Shown in pieces: positions 25,860-34,944 of a stretch of 56,705 bases of DNA. The stretch comes from Lachnospiraceae bacterium UBA7589. Its GTDB lineage: Bacteria > Bacillota > Clostridia > Lachnospirales > Lachnospiraceae. Positions within the stretch are counted from its first letter, which is position 1, and each line of letters opens with the position of its first letter. Both the position numbers and the translations under genes were made by a program. Location: NCBI GenBank assembly GCA_002476495.1, contig DLKL01000040.1:49833-106537 (forward strand), in the 5' to 3' direction. Under the pieces are notes generated by a model. It was not told the origin of the DNA, did not search any database, and was given only the letters and a program-made list of their open reading frames with translations.

Positions 25860-27344
25860 ATGGGAAAGATTAATGGCTTTTTAGAATATGAGAGAAAAAA
25901 TGCACCGGAAACTCCTCCCGGAGAAAGAATAAAGAACTTTGAGGAATTTCACGGAAAGCTTCCTCTTGAGGAGCAAAGATGTCAGGCAGCAAGATGTATG
26001 GATTGTGGTGTTCCGTTTTGTCAGGCAGGAATGATGATATCCGGAATGGCATCAGGATGTCCCCTTAATAATCTTGTACCGGAGATAAATGATTTGGTTT
26101 ATCAGGGTAATATGGAGCTTGCATATAAGAGATTGTCAAAGACACATTGTTTCCCTGAATTTACCTCAAGAGTATGTCCTGCACTTTGTGAAGCAGCCTG
26201 TACCTGTGGAAACGGAGGCCTGCCTGTTGCAACAAAGGCCAATGAGAGGGCGGTTATCGATTATGCCTTTGAACACAATCTTGTGTCAGATGATGCGCCT
26301 GAAACAAGGACAGGTAAAAAAATTGCAATTGTGGGAAGCGGACCTGCCGGACTTGCTGCGGCAAAACAGCTTAATAAAAGGGGACACAGCATTACCGTAT
26401 TTGAGAGAAGCGACAGACCGGGAGGACTTTTAAGATACGGAATTCCTAATATGAAGCTGGATAAATCGGTAATTGACAGAAGAATAAGCCTTATGGAAAA
26501 GGCAGGAATTAAATTTGTATGTAATACAAATGTCGGAGTTGACATAAAGGGTGAGAATCTGCTTAAGGAATATGACAGGGTAATTCTTGCCTGTGGGGCT
26601 TCTAATCCGAGAGATATAAAGGTACCGGGAAGAGAATCCCAGGGTATATATTTTGCGGTTGATTTCTTGAAGCAGGTTACAAAGCAGCTTCTTGACAGTC
26701 AGTTTAAAAAGGTTCCTTATGAGCTGGCAAAGGGGAAAAATGTTCTGGTTATAGGTGGTGGAGATACCGGAAATGACTGTGTGGGAACAAGCATACGTCT
26801 GGGTGCAAAAAGTGTTGTACAGCTGGAAATGATGCCTATGCCTCCTAAGGAAAGACAAAAGAACAATCCCTGGCCTGAATGGCCAAAGGTTCTCAAGACT
26901 GATTATGGTCAGGAGGAAGCCATATATCTTTTTGGCAAGGATCCAAGAATATATGAAACTACAGTAAAGGAATTTATTGCCGATGATAAGGGTCAGGTAA
27001 AAAAGGCAGTACTTGTTAAACTTAAGCCGGAGCCTGATAAAAAAACCGGAAGAATTAATATGGTTCCGATTCCGGGTTCAGAGAAGGAAATATGTGTAGA
27101 TTTAGTGCTTATTGCAGCCGGTTTTCTTGGAACAGAGGATTACATTGTTGACACAATGGGTGTAAAATGTGACAATAGGACCAATGTACTTACAATGCCG
27201 GGTTCTTATGAAACAAGTGTTAAGGGTGTATTTGCAGCAGGAGATATGCACAGAGGACAATCTCTGGTTGTATGGGCTATTGCTGAGGGCAGAGAGGCTG
27301 CCAGACAGGTGGATGCATCCCTTATGGAGTACACAAATCTATAA
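25860..27344 (+). CDS. gltD: Glutamate synthase small subunit
   Basis: The beta subunit passes electrons from NADPH through FAD and iron-sulfur clusters to the large subunit. The 494-residue protein has N-terminal cysteine clusters (CMDCGVPFC, CPLNNLVPE, CPALCEAACTCG), the FAD-binding IVGSGPAGLAAAKQL, the NAD(P)-binding VIGGGDTGNDC, and the C-terminal GDMHRGQSLVVWAI FAD motif. It starts 12 bp after gltB with GGAGGGA upstream. The length fits the family. Confidence 0.97.
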   Translation: MGKINGFLEYERKNAPETPPGERIKNFEEFHGKLPLEEQRCQAARCMDCGVPFCQAGMMISGMASGCPLNNLVPEINDLVYQGNMELAYKRLSKTHCFPEFTSRVCPALCEAACTCGNGGLPVATKANERAVIDYAFEHNLVSDDAPETRTGKKIAIVGSGPAGLAAAKQLNKRGHSITVFERSDRPGGLLRYGIPNMKLDKSVIDRRISLMEKAGIKFVCNTNVGVDIKGENLLKEYDRVILACGASNPRDIKVPGRESQGIYFAVDFLKQVTKQLLDSQFKKVPYELAKGKNVLVIGGGDTGNDCVGTSIRLGAKSVVQLEMMPMPPKERQKNNPWPEWPKVLKTDYGQEEAIYLFGKDPRIYETTVKEFIADDKGQVKKAVLVKLKPEPDKKTGRINMVPIPGSEKEICVDLVLIAAGFLGTEDYIVDTMGVKCDNRTNVLTMPGSYETSVKGVFAAGDMHRGQSLVVWAIAEGREAARQVDASLMEYTNL

Positions 27345-27359
27345 AAAGGAGAAGTTTTT

Positions 27360-28655
27360 ATGACTAAGTACGAAATTTTGGAGTTAGTTGAGCAGGAAGA
27401 TGTAGAGTTTATAAGACTGCAGTTTACAGATATGTTTGGAAATATAAAAAATGTAGCTGTAACAGCAAGCCAGCTTAAGAGAGTTCTGGATAACAAATAT
27501 GTATTCGAAGGCTCTGCCCTTTATGATGAGGGAAGAATATGTGCCGACGATTTGTATCTGTATCCGGATTTAGACACCTTCGTTATTCTGCCATGGAGAC
27601 CACAGCAGGGTAAGGTGGCAAGACTACTTTGTGACGTACATAATGAGGACGGAACACCTTGTGATTTAAGCCCAAGGACAATATTGAAAAATGTGCTGAA
27701 AAGAGCAAAGCAGATGGGCTATGAAATATATGCAGATCCTGAATGTGAATTCTTTCTATTTCACACAGACGAGAATGGAATACCTACAACCCTGACCCAC
27801 GAAAATGCAGGATATATGGCTGTAGGTCCTATGGATCTTGGAGAAAATCCAAGAAGGGATATAGTGTTAACTCTGGAGGATATGGGATTTATGGTGGAGT
27901 CATCACATCATGAAAAATCACCGGGACAGCAGGGAATCTATTTCAGGGAGGCGGAAGCCTTGGCTATAGCGGACTCTGTTGTTACCTTCAGAAGTGCTGT
28001 AAGATCCACAGCAAGAAGGTTCGGATTACATGCAACCTTTATGCCAAAGCCGAAAAAGGGTGAGGCGGGCTCAGGTATGCATATGAATTTTTCAATATAT
28101 AAGGATGGAAGAAGCATTTTCAATCCTGTAGACGAAGGCATCCGGCAGGAGGCCGGATGGTTTATGGGTGGGATTATGAATCATGCGAGAGGAATGTGTG
28201 CAGTAACTAATCCTCTGGTGAATTCATATAAAAGAATCAATTCGGGCTTTGAGGCACCAAAGGATATTGCCTGGTCCTTAAAGAATGAGAATGCTCTGCT
28301 AAGATTACATTCGGTAGCAGGTGAGGATACAAAGGTAGAGGTCAGGTTTCCTGATTCTTCGGCAAACCCATATCTTACAATTGCCCTTTGCCTGATGGCA
28401 GGAATAGATGGAATTGAGAAAAAGATAAGCTGCGGGAAATCCTATGGAGAATTGAAAAAGGAGAATGCTCCTGTGGAGAGACTTCCGGAAAGCCTTAAGG
28501 AAGCCATAAACGAAATGAAAAAGGATGAATTTGTCAAGGATGTTCTCGGAGAAGAGTTTTTCAATATTTATATTGATTCGAAGAACAAAGAATGGAAGGA
28601 ATATCTGGAGGAAGTAACTGACTGGGAGGTCAGTAAATATTTGAACAGAGTATAA
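27360..28655 (+). CDS. glnA: Type I glutamine synthetase
   Basis: This is a 431-residue GSI. Visible family elements are the N-terminal beta-grasp with FTDMFGNIKNVAV, DPECEFFLF, GQQGI-type metal/substrate loop (SPGQQGIYFREAEA), AGSGMHMNFS, the NPLVNSYKRIN segment and the GFEAPKDIAWS flap. It has the short GSI-alpha length and lacks the Tyr adenylylation insert seen in proteobacterial GSI-beta, so control is more likely by feedback or transcription. It lies in the GOGAT operon 15 bp after gltD and directly before the ANTAR gene. The organism therefore carries two different glutamine synthetases within 10 kb. Confidence 0.96.
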   Translation: MTKYEILELVEQEDVEFIRLQFTDMFGNIKNVAVTASQLKRVLDNKYVFEGSALYDEGRICADDLYLYPDLDTFVILPWRPQQGKVARLLCDVHNEDGTPCDLSPRTILKNVLKRAKQMGYEIYADPECEFFLFHTDENGIPTTLTHENAGYMAVGPMDLGENPRRDIVLTLEDMGFMVESSHHEKSPGQQGIYFREAEALAIADSVVTFRSAVRSTARRFGLHATFMPKPKKGEAGSGMHMNFSIYKDGRSIFNPVDEGIRQEAGWFMGGIMNHARGMCAVTNPLVNSYKRINSGFEAPKDIAWSLKNENALLRLHSVAGEDTKVEVRFPDSSANPYLTIALCLMAGIDGIEKKISCGKSYGELKKENAPVERLPESLKEAINEMKKDEFVKDVLGEEFFNIYIDSKNKEWKEYLEEVTDWEVSKYLNRV

Positions 28656-28670
28656 CGGGGGGAAATTCGC

Positions 28671-29216
28671 ATGATAAGTATTATTGTGGCAATGCCCAGA
28701 CTTGAGGATGCGAAAAAGGTCAGCGATATATTAAAATCCCGCGGTATACAAAATATTGAAATATGTACAACAGGTTCAGGAATATTGTCAAGGGTTCATC
28801 AGCTGGATGCCGGAATTGTTATCTGCACACGACGTTTCCGGGATATGTATTGCAATGAAATAGCTGAGAACCTGCCGGAGTATTTTGAGATGCTGCTGCT
28901 TTCTACGGTGGAAGGGCTGGGACAATGCCCGGATGGAGTAATGACAGTTACAATCCCATTTCGTACATCGGATTTGCTAAGCTCGGTTGAAATGATGACA
29001 ATGCAGCTGGAGCGGAGAATCCGTAAGAAGAAAAACGCACCTAAGCAAAGAAGCAGGGAAGAGCAGGAATGTATAGACAAGGCAAAGGAGCTTCTTATGA
29101 CAAGGAACAATATGACAGAGCCTGAGGCGTTCAGATATATTCAAAAGTGCAGTATGGATTCGTGTACCAATATGATTGAAACCGCACAAATGATTTTACT
29201 ATTACAGGTTGATTAG
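28671..29216 (+). CDS. ANTAR-domain RNA-binding regulator with pseudo-receiver
   Basis: The 181-residue protein has a receiver-like N-terminal domain (about 1-115), a basic linker (RRIRKKKNAPKQRSR) and a C-terminal ANTAR domain (about 125-178; AKELLMTRNNMTEPEAFRYI and the following helix). ANTAR proteins such as NasT, EutV and AmiR bind nascent RNA and prevent transcription termination. The receiver is degenerate: the acidic pair is missing (VAMPRLED), the phosphoacceptor position reads VICTRRF with no Asp, and the usual Lys-Pro is IPF. So it is probably not switched by phosphorylation. ANTAR genes beside glnA and GOGAT genes are known in clostridia. It is likely to antiterminate nitrogen genes; its targets here are not proven. 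Confidence 0.9.
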   Translation: MISIIVAMPRLEDAKKVSDILKSRGIQNIEICTTGSGILSRVHQLDAGIVICTRRFRDMYCNEIAENLPEYFEMLLLSTVEGLGQCPDGVMTVTIPFRTSDLLSSVEMMTMQLERRIRKKKNAPKQRSREEQECIDKAKELLMTRNNMTEPEAFRYIQKCSMDSCTNMIETAQMILLLQVD

Positions 29217-29247
29217 ATTTGCATGATATAAGGAAAGAGGGCTTAGT

Positions 29248-30462
29248 ATGTATAGCATTAATGAAAATTACCTGAAATTACAGGGAAGCTATTTGTTTTC
29301 AACCATAGCAAAAAAAGTAAACGAATATAAAGAGCAAAACCCAAAAGCAAATATTATAAGACTGGGAATAGGGGATGTAACAAGACCTATAGCCCCGACC
29401 ATAATAAAAGCATTACATGATGCAGTGGATGAGATGGGAACCCCTGAGGGCTTTCACGGCTATGGACCTGAGCAGGGTTATGAATTTCTGCGGAATGTGA
29501 TTGCTGCAGTTGATTACAGGGAAAGAGGCTGCGATATATATGCCGATGAAATATTTGTATCAGACGGAGCAAAATGTGATGTGGGAAATATCCAGGAAAT
29601 ACTTGGATTAAATAACAGGGTGGCAGTTTGCGACCCGGTATACCCTGTTTATGTAGATACTAATGTAATGGCCGGAAGAACAGGTGATTTTAACCGGGAT
29701 ACAAATGGTTTTGATGGTCTTATTTATATGCCATGTACGCCTGACAACGATTTTGTGCCGGAAATTCCGGCAACCGTACCGGATATTATATACCTGTGTT
29801 TTCCCAATAATCCTACGGGAATGGCAATATCAAAGGAAAACCTTCAAAAATGGGTAGATTACGCTAATGAAAATGGTTCGCTTATAATTTATGATGCAGC
29901 TTATGAGGCATATATTTCAGAGGAAGGAATTCCTCATAGCATATATGAATGTCAGGGTGCGAGAAAATGTGCCATAGAGATGCACAGCTTTTCAAAAAAT
30001 GCCGGCTTCACAGGCCTCAGACTGGGATACACAGTTATTCCGAAGGATGTAATATGTGATGGGGTGAGCCTGCACAGTCTCTGGAACAGAAGACACGGAA
30101 CAAAATATAACGGTGCACCTTACATTGTACAAAGAGCAGGCGAAGCCTGCTATTCCATGGAAGGACGAAGGGAATTAAAGGAGCAGGTTGCCTACTATAT
30201 GAACAATGCCAAAGCGATAAAGGAAGGCCTTGAAGACCTTGGATATACTGTATACGGAGGTGTTAATGCACCATATATATGGCTTAAGGTACCGGGTAAT
30301 ATAACATCATGGCAGTTTTTTGACAGGCTTTTGGAGAAGGCCAATGTTGTAGGAACTCCGGGAGTTGGATTTGGAGCAAAGGGAGAAGGCTTTTTCAGAT
30401 TGACAGCCTTCGGTACATATGAAAATACCCTTGAGGCACTTGAAAGGATAAAAAGAATGTAG
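29248..30462 (+). CDS. dapL: LL-diaminopimelate aminotransferase
   Basis: DapL converts tetrahydrodipicolinate directly to LL-2,6-diaminopimelate with glutamate as amino donor, a shortcut in lysine and peptidoglycan synthesis. The 404-residue fold-type I aminotransferase shows IIRLGIGDVTRPI, GFHGYGPEQGY, VSDGAKCD, the PNNPTG motif, the YDAAYE aspartate and the PLP-lysine motif SFSKNAGFTGLRLG, all characteristic of DapL. AAAGAGGG precedes the ATG. As a glutamate-consuming enzyme it fits the operon. It agrees with the meso-DAP-type MurE encoded at 44.8 kb. Confidence 0.93.
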   Translation: MYSINENYLKLQGSYLFSTIAKKVNEYKEQNPKANIIRLGIGDVTRPIAPTIIKALHDAVDEMGTPEGFHGYGPEQGYEFLRNVIAAVDYRERGCDIYADEIFVSDGAKCDVGNIQEILGLNNRVAVCDPVYPVYVDTNVMAGRTGDFNRDTNGFDGLIYMPCTPDNDFVPEIPATVPDIIYLCFPNNPTGMAISKENLQKWVDYANENGSLIIYDAAYEAYISEEGIPHSIYECQGARKCAIEMHSFSKNAGFTGLRLGYTVIPKDVICDGVSLHSLWNRRHGTKYNGAPYIVQRAGEACYSMEGRRELKEQVAYYMNNAKAIKEGLEDLGYTVYGGVNAPYIWLKVPGNITSWQFFDRLLEKANVVGTPGVGFGAKGEGFFRLTAFGTYENTLEALERIKRM

Positions 30463-30512
30463 ACATACCCAAAAGAGGGAGTTGACTATTATACGAAAAG
30501 GAGGAATGTTGT

Positions 30513-32117
30513 ATGTGCTCTATAGCAGGTTTTGTCGGAAAAGATTTATCAAAGCAGGAAGTAGAAGATATTTTGCTTAGAACAGTAAAAAGGGGTCCTG
30601 ATGCCCAGCAGGTGGTTGAGACAGAATTCGGATATTTCGGATTTGCCCGTCTGGCAATTATGGGACTTACACCGGAAGGAATGCAGCCATTTTCGCGAGA
30701 TGGAAACTATGTTGTATGCAATGGCGAGATCTATGGATTCAGGCAGCTTAAAAAGGAGCTTATGGAAAGAGGCTATGAGTTTAAAAGTGATTCCGATTGT
30801 GAGGTGCTTCTTCCACTGTACAATGAATATGGTACAGATATGTTTGCCCACCTTGATGCGGAATTTGCCTGTATAATATATGACAAGGAAAAAAATCAGC
30901 TTGTGGCAGGAAGGGATCCTATAGGAATAAGACCATTGTTTTACGGTTATTCCCCAAAGGGAAAGCTGGCTCTTGCCAGTGAGGCAAAAAACCTTGTGGG
31001 AGTCGTGGAGAATATCCGTCCTTTTCCACCGGGACATTATATGATATATGATTTATCACAGGGAGGAGAGGCAGAGTTTTTCTGTTATGATGATATAACA
31101 AAGGTAGAGGAATACAGACATGGAGATATAGACGATATATGTAAAAATATACACGATCTCCTGGTAAAAGGAGTAGAAAAACGTCTCGATGCAGATGCAC
31201 CTTTGGGCTTCCTTCTTTCGGGAGGTCTTGATTCAAGCCTTGTATGTGCCATAGCGGCAAGCATAACAAAGAAACCTATTAAAACCTTTGCAATAGGTAT
31301 GGACATTGATGCAATTGACCTGAAATATGCGAAGGAGGTTGCGGATTATATCGGTGCAGAGCACACCGAGGTAATTATGACCAGACAGGAGGTGCTGGAC
31401 ACACTTGAAGAGGTTATATCGGTTCTTGGAACCTATGATATTACCACCATAAGAGCAAGCATGGGAATGTATCTTGTGTGCAAAGCCATAAACCGTGATA
31501 CAGATCTTAAGGTTTTGCTTACAGGAGAAATATCCGATGAAATCTTTGGATACAAATATACAGATTTTGCACCAAGTGCCCAGGCCTTTCAGGAGGAAGC
31601 GATGAAGCGTGTGAGAGAGCTTCATTGCTATGATGTATTGCGTGCTGACAGGTGTCTTGCTGCCAACAGTCTTGAAGCCAGAGTGCCTTTTGGAGATCTG
31701 GATTTTGTGCGATATGTAATGTCTGTTGACCCGGCAAAAAAGATAAATACATATAATATGGGAAAATATCTATTGCGTAAGGCTTTTGAGAGTGATAAAA
31801 TTCTACCTGAAGATATTCTCTGGAGAGAGAAGGCTGCCTTTAGTGATGCGGTAGGTCACAGTATGGTAGATGACTTAAAGGAATATGCTGAAGAGCGATA
31901 TTCTGATGAGGAGTACCGGAAGCTTATTAAGAAATATACATTTGCCACACCGTTTACAAAGGAAAGTCTCCTTTACAGAGAGCTGTTCGAGAAGTATTAT
32001 CCCGGCCAGGCGGCTATGGTTCCTGATTTCTGGATGCCTAACAGGGATTGGGAGGGCTGTGCAGTTAATGACCCAAGTGCAAGAGTTCTCTCCAACTACG
32101 GAAACAGCGGAAAGTAA
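30513..32117 (+). CDS. asnB: Asparagine synthase (glutamine-hydrolysing)
   Basis: AsnB makes asparagine from aspartate with ATP and glutamine amide. The 534-residue protein begins Met-Cys-Ser-Ile, so Cys2 becomes the N-terminal nucleophile. It has the class II glutaminase signatures (RGPDAQQVV, VCNGEIYGF, SDSDCEVLL) and a synthetase domain with the ATP loop LLSGGLDSSL and the TGEISDEIFGYKY motif. AAGGAGG is 8 nt upstream. It sits 50 bp after dapL and 28 bp before purB. Confidence 0.95.
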   Translation: MCSIAGFVGKDLSKQEVEDILLRTVKRGPDAQQVVETEFGYFGFARLAIMGLTPEGMQPFSRDGNYVVCNGEIYGFRQLKKELMERGYEFKSDSDCEVLLPLYNEYGTDMFAHLDAEFACIIYDKEKNQLVAGRDPIGIRPLFYGYSPKGKLALASEAKNLVGVVENIRPFPPGHYMIYDLSQGGEAEFFCYDDITKVEEYRHGDIDDICKNIHDLLVKGVEKRLDADAPLGFLLSGGLDSSLVCAIAASITKKPIKTFAIGMDIDAIDLKYAKEVADYIGAEHTEVIMTRQEVLDTLEEVISVLGTYDITTIRASMGMYLVCKAINRDTDLKVLLTGEISDEIFGYKYTDFAPSAQAFQEEAMKRVRELHCYDVLRADRCLAANSLEARVPFGDLDFVRYVMSVDPAKKINTYNMGKYLLRKAFESDKILPEDILWREKAAFSDAVGHSMVDDLKEYAEERYSDEEYRKLIKKYTFATPFTKESLLYRELFEKYYPGQAAMVPDFWMPNRDWEGCAVNDPSARVLSNYGNSGK

Positions 32118-32145
32118 ATTAATACAATAAGTGTGGAGGATTGAC

Positions 32146-33600
32146 ATGCAAAGTACGGACAGATATCAGAGCCCTTTATCGGAGAGATATGCAAGCAGGG
32201 AGATGCAATATATTTTTTCTCCTGACAAAAAGTTTAGAACCTGGAGAAAGCTTTGGATTGCTCTTGCCGAGACAGAAAAAGAGCTGGGACTCAGCCAGAA
32301 TGGCAGACCGGTTATTACTGATGAGCAGATTGAGGAATTGAAAAGTCACGCTGATGACATAAACTATGATGTTGCCAGGGAAAGGGAAAAGCAGGTACGC
32401 CATGATGTAATGAGTCATGTATATGCATATGGACAGCAATGCCCTAAGGCAGCAGGAATAATTCATCTCGGTGCAACCTCCTGTTATGTAGGCGATAATA
32501 CAGATATAATTGTCATGACGGAAGCACTTAAATTAGTCAGAAAAAAGCTTATAAATGTAATAAAAGAGCTGTCAGACTTTGCAAAAAAGCATAAGGATCT
32601 GCCAACTCTTGCATTTACCCATTTCCAGCCGGCACAGCCAACTACAGTAGGAAAGAGAGCCTGTCTCTGGATTCAGGAATTTCTCCTTGATCTGGAGGAG
32701 CTTGAATTTGTAATTTCTACTATGAAGCTTTTGGGCTCAAAGGGAACCACAGGTACCCAGGCATCATTCCTTGAGCTGTTTGACGGAGATCAGGAGACAA
32801 TCGATAAGATTGATCCGATGATAGCAAAAAAGATGGGCTTTGAGGCATGCTATCCTGTTTCGGGGCAGACATATTCCAGAAAGGTTGACACAAGAGTACT
32901 CAACTGCCTTGCGGGAATAGCGGCAAGCGCCCATAAAATGAGCAATGATATTCGACTGCTCCAGCATTTAAAAGAGATAGAAGAACCATTTGAAAAAAGC
33001 CAGATTGGATCTTCAGCCATGGCATATAAGAGAAATCCAATGAGAAGTGAAAGAATAGCTTCTCTGTCCAGATTTGTTATAGTAGATGCCCTTAACCCTG
33101 CAATTACGTCAGCAACCCAGTGGTTTGAAAGAACACTGGATGATTCGGCCAATAAGAGACTTTCTATACCGGAAGGATTTTTGGCTATAGACGGAATACT
33201 GGATTTGTGTTTAAATGTAGTTGATGGGTTAGTTGTTTATCCAAAGGTAATAGAAAAGAGAATTATGAGTGAGCTCCCATTTATGGCAACTGAAAATATA
33301 ATGATGGATGCCGTAAAGAAGGGAGGAAACAGACAGGAGCTTCATGAGAGAATCCGTGAGCTTTCCATGCAAGCCGGAATGGCGGTTAAGATGGAGGGAA
33401 AGGATAATAATCTTTTGGAGCTTATAGCTGCGGATCCTGCATTCAATATGACTCTTGACGAATTGCAACAGGCAATGGATCCGTCAAAATATGTCGGACG
33501 TTCAGGCAGACAGGTTGATACCTTCCTTAGGGATTGTGTAACACCGATTCTTGAAAATAACAAGGATTTACTTGGAATGTCAGCAGAAATTAATGTATAA
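32146..33600 (+). CDS. purB: Adenylosuccinate lyase
   Basis: PurB acts twice in purine synthesis, cleaving SAICAR and adenylosuccinate with release of fumarate. The 484-residue protein has the fumarase/aspartase-superfamily signature as SSAMAYKRNPMRSE (catalytic Ser in the flexible loop), HLGATSCYVGDNTD and the THFQPAQPTTVGKR histidine motif. GGAGG 7 nt upstream selects the ATG at 32146. It is 15 bp before purA, the enzyme whose product it consumes. Confidence 0.95.
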   Translation: MQSTDRYQSPLSERYASREMQYIFSPDKKFRTWRKLWIALAETEKELGLSQNGRPVITDEQIEELKSHADDINYDVAREREKQVRHDVMSHVYAYGQQCPKAAGIIHLGATSCYVGDNTDIIVMTEALKLVRKKLINVIKELSDFAKKHKDLPTLAFTHFQPAQPTTVGKRACLWIQEFLLDLEELEFVISTMKLLGSKGTTGTQASFLELFDGDQETIDKIDPMIAKKMGFEACYPVSGQTYSRKVDTRVLNCLAGIAASAHKMSNDIRLLQHLKEIEEPFEKSQIGSSAMAYKRNPMRSERIASLSRFVIVDALNPAITSATQWFERTLDDSANKRLSIPEGFLAIDGILDLCLNVVDGLVVYPKVIEKRIMSELPFMATENIMMDAVKKGGNRQELHERIRELSMQAGMAVKMEGKDNNLLELIAADPAFNMTLDELQQAMDPSKYVGRSGRQVDTFLRDCVTPILENNKDLLGMSAEINV

Positions 33601-33615
33601 GGAGAGGTATTTCAG

Positions 33616-34890
33616 ATGGTTAAGGCAGTAGTAGGCGCTAACTGGGGTGATGAAGGAAAGGGTAAAATCACTGATATGTTAGCTATGAAAGCAGATTATA
33701 TAGTACGATATCAGGGAGGGGCCAATGCAGGGCATACAATAGTAAATGATTATGGTAAATTTGCATTGCATACATTACCTTCAGGAGTATTTTATAATCA
33801 TACCACCAGTGTTATTGGAAACGGAGTTGCACTTAATATTCCTATATTATGTAATGAAATCAAATCTATAGTAGACAGAGGTGTGCCACAGCCTAAGATA
33901 TTAGTATCAAACAGGGCACAGATAGTTATGCCTTATCATATCCTGTTTGACCAGTATGAAGAAGAACGACTTGGAAAAAATTCCTTTGGCTCTACTAAAT
34001 CAGGTATAGCACCATTTTATTCTGACAAATACGCAAAAATCGGTTTCCAGGTAAGTGAGCTTTTTGATGATGCTGTTCTTGAGGATAAGATTAAGAGAGT
34101 TGTAGAACAAAAGAATATTATTCTGGAGCATATGTACCATAAACCACTTCTTGTTCCTGAAGAATTAATGGATACACTTCATGAATACAGAGATATGATA
34201 GCACCTTATGTTGCGGATGTGGCTTTGATTCTTGAAAAGGCTGTTAAGGAGGATAAGGTTATCCTGTTAGAGGGGCAGCTTGGTACTCTTAAAGATCCTG
34301 ACCACGGAATTTATCCTATGGTTACATCCTCATCCACCCTTGCGGCATATGGGGCAATTGGCGCAGGTATACCTCCATACGAAATAAAGGATATTATAAC
34401 TGTATGTAAGGCTTATTCCTCAGCAGTAGGCGCAGGTGCGTTTGTAAGCGAGATATTTGGAGAAAAAGCAGATGAGCTTAGACGTCGTGGTGGTGATGGC
34501 GGAGAATACGGAGCAACAACAGGAAGACCACGAAGAATGGGATGGTTTGACTGCGTGGCTTCAAAGTATGGATGCCGTTTACAGGGAACTACCCAGGTTG
34601 CATTTACGGTGCTTGATGTACTTGGATATCTGGATGAGATTCCTATATGTGTAGGATATGATATAGATGGTGAGGTTACAACAGAATTCCCTGTTACTCA
34701 TCTTCTGGAAAAGGCTAAACCTGTTCTTAAGAGTCTTCCGGGATGGAAATGCGATATCAGGGGAATTAAGGAATATGATAAGCTCCCTGAAAATTGTAAA
34801 AGATACATAGAATTCATTGAGAAGGAGATAGGATATCCTATTACAATGATTTCTAACGGTCCCGGACGTGAGGATATTATTTACAGATAA
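33616..34890 (+). CDS. purA: Adenylosuccinate synthetase
   Basis: PurA joins IMP and aspartate using GTP, the first committed step to AMP. The 424-residue protein has the GTP loop GANWGDEGKGKITD (catalytic Asp), QGGANAGHTIV with the catalytic His, GSTKSGIAPFYSDK and TTGRPRRMGWFDCV. It is the last gene of the pyrG operon and ends before a strong bidirectional terminator shared with the convergent carB. Confidence 0.96.
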   Translation: MVKAVVGANWGDEGKGKITDMLAMKADYIVRYQGGANAGHTIVNDYGKFALHTLPSGVFYNHTTSVIGNGVALNIPILCNEIKSIVDRGVPQPKILVSNRAQIVMPYHILFDQYEEERLGKNSFGSTKSGIAPFYSDKYAKIGFQVSELFDDAVLEDKIKRVVEQKNIILEHMYHKPLLVPEELMDTLHEYRDMIAPYVADVALILEKAVKEDKVILLEGQLGTLKDPDHGIYPMVTSSSTLAAYGAIGAGIPPYEIKDIITVCKAYSSAVGAGAFVSEIFGEKADELRRRGGDGGEYGATTGRPRRMGWFDCVASKYGCRLQGTTQVAFTVLDVLGYLDEIPICVGYDIDGEVTTEFPVTHLLEKAKPVLKSLPGWKCDIRGIKEYDKLPENCKRYIEFIEKEIGYPITMISNGPGREDIIYR

Positions 34891-34903
34891 ATTATGGATT
34901 TGT

Positions 34904-34941
34904 AAAAGAGGTCATCGCATTATGCGACGGCCTCTTTTATT
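34904..34941. terminator. Bidirectional terminator between purA and carB
   Basis: AAAAGAGG (34904-34911) pairs with CCTCTTTT (34931-34938) around an inner TCGCA-TGCGA stem. T-rich tracts flank it on both strands, so it can end both the purA (+) and carB (-) transcripts. Confidence 0.85.
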
Positions 34942-34944
34942 ACT

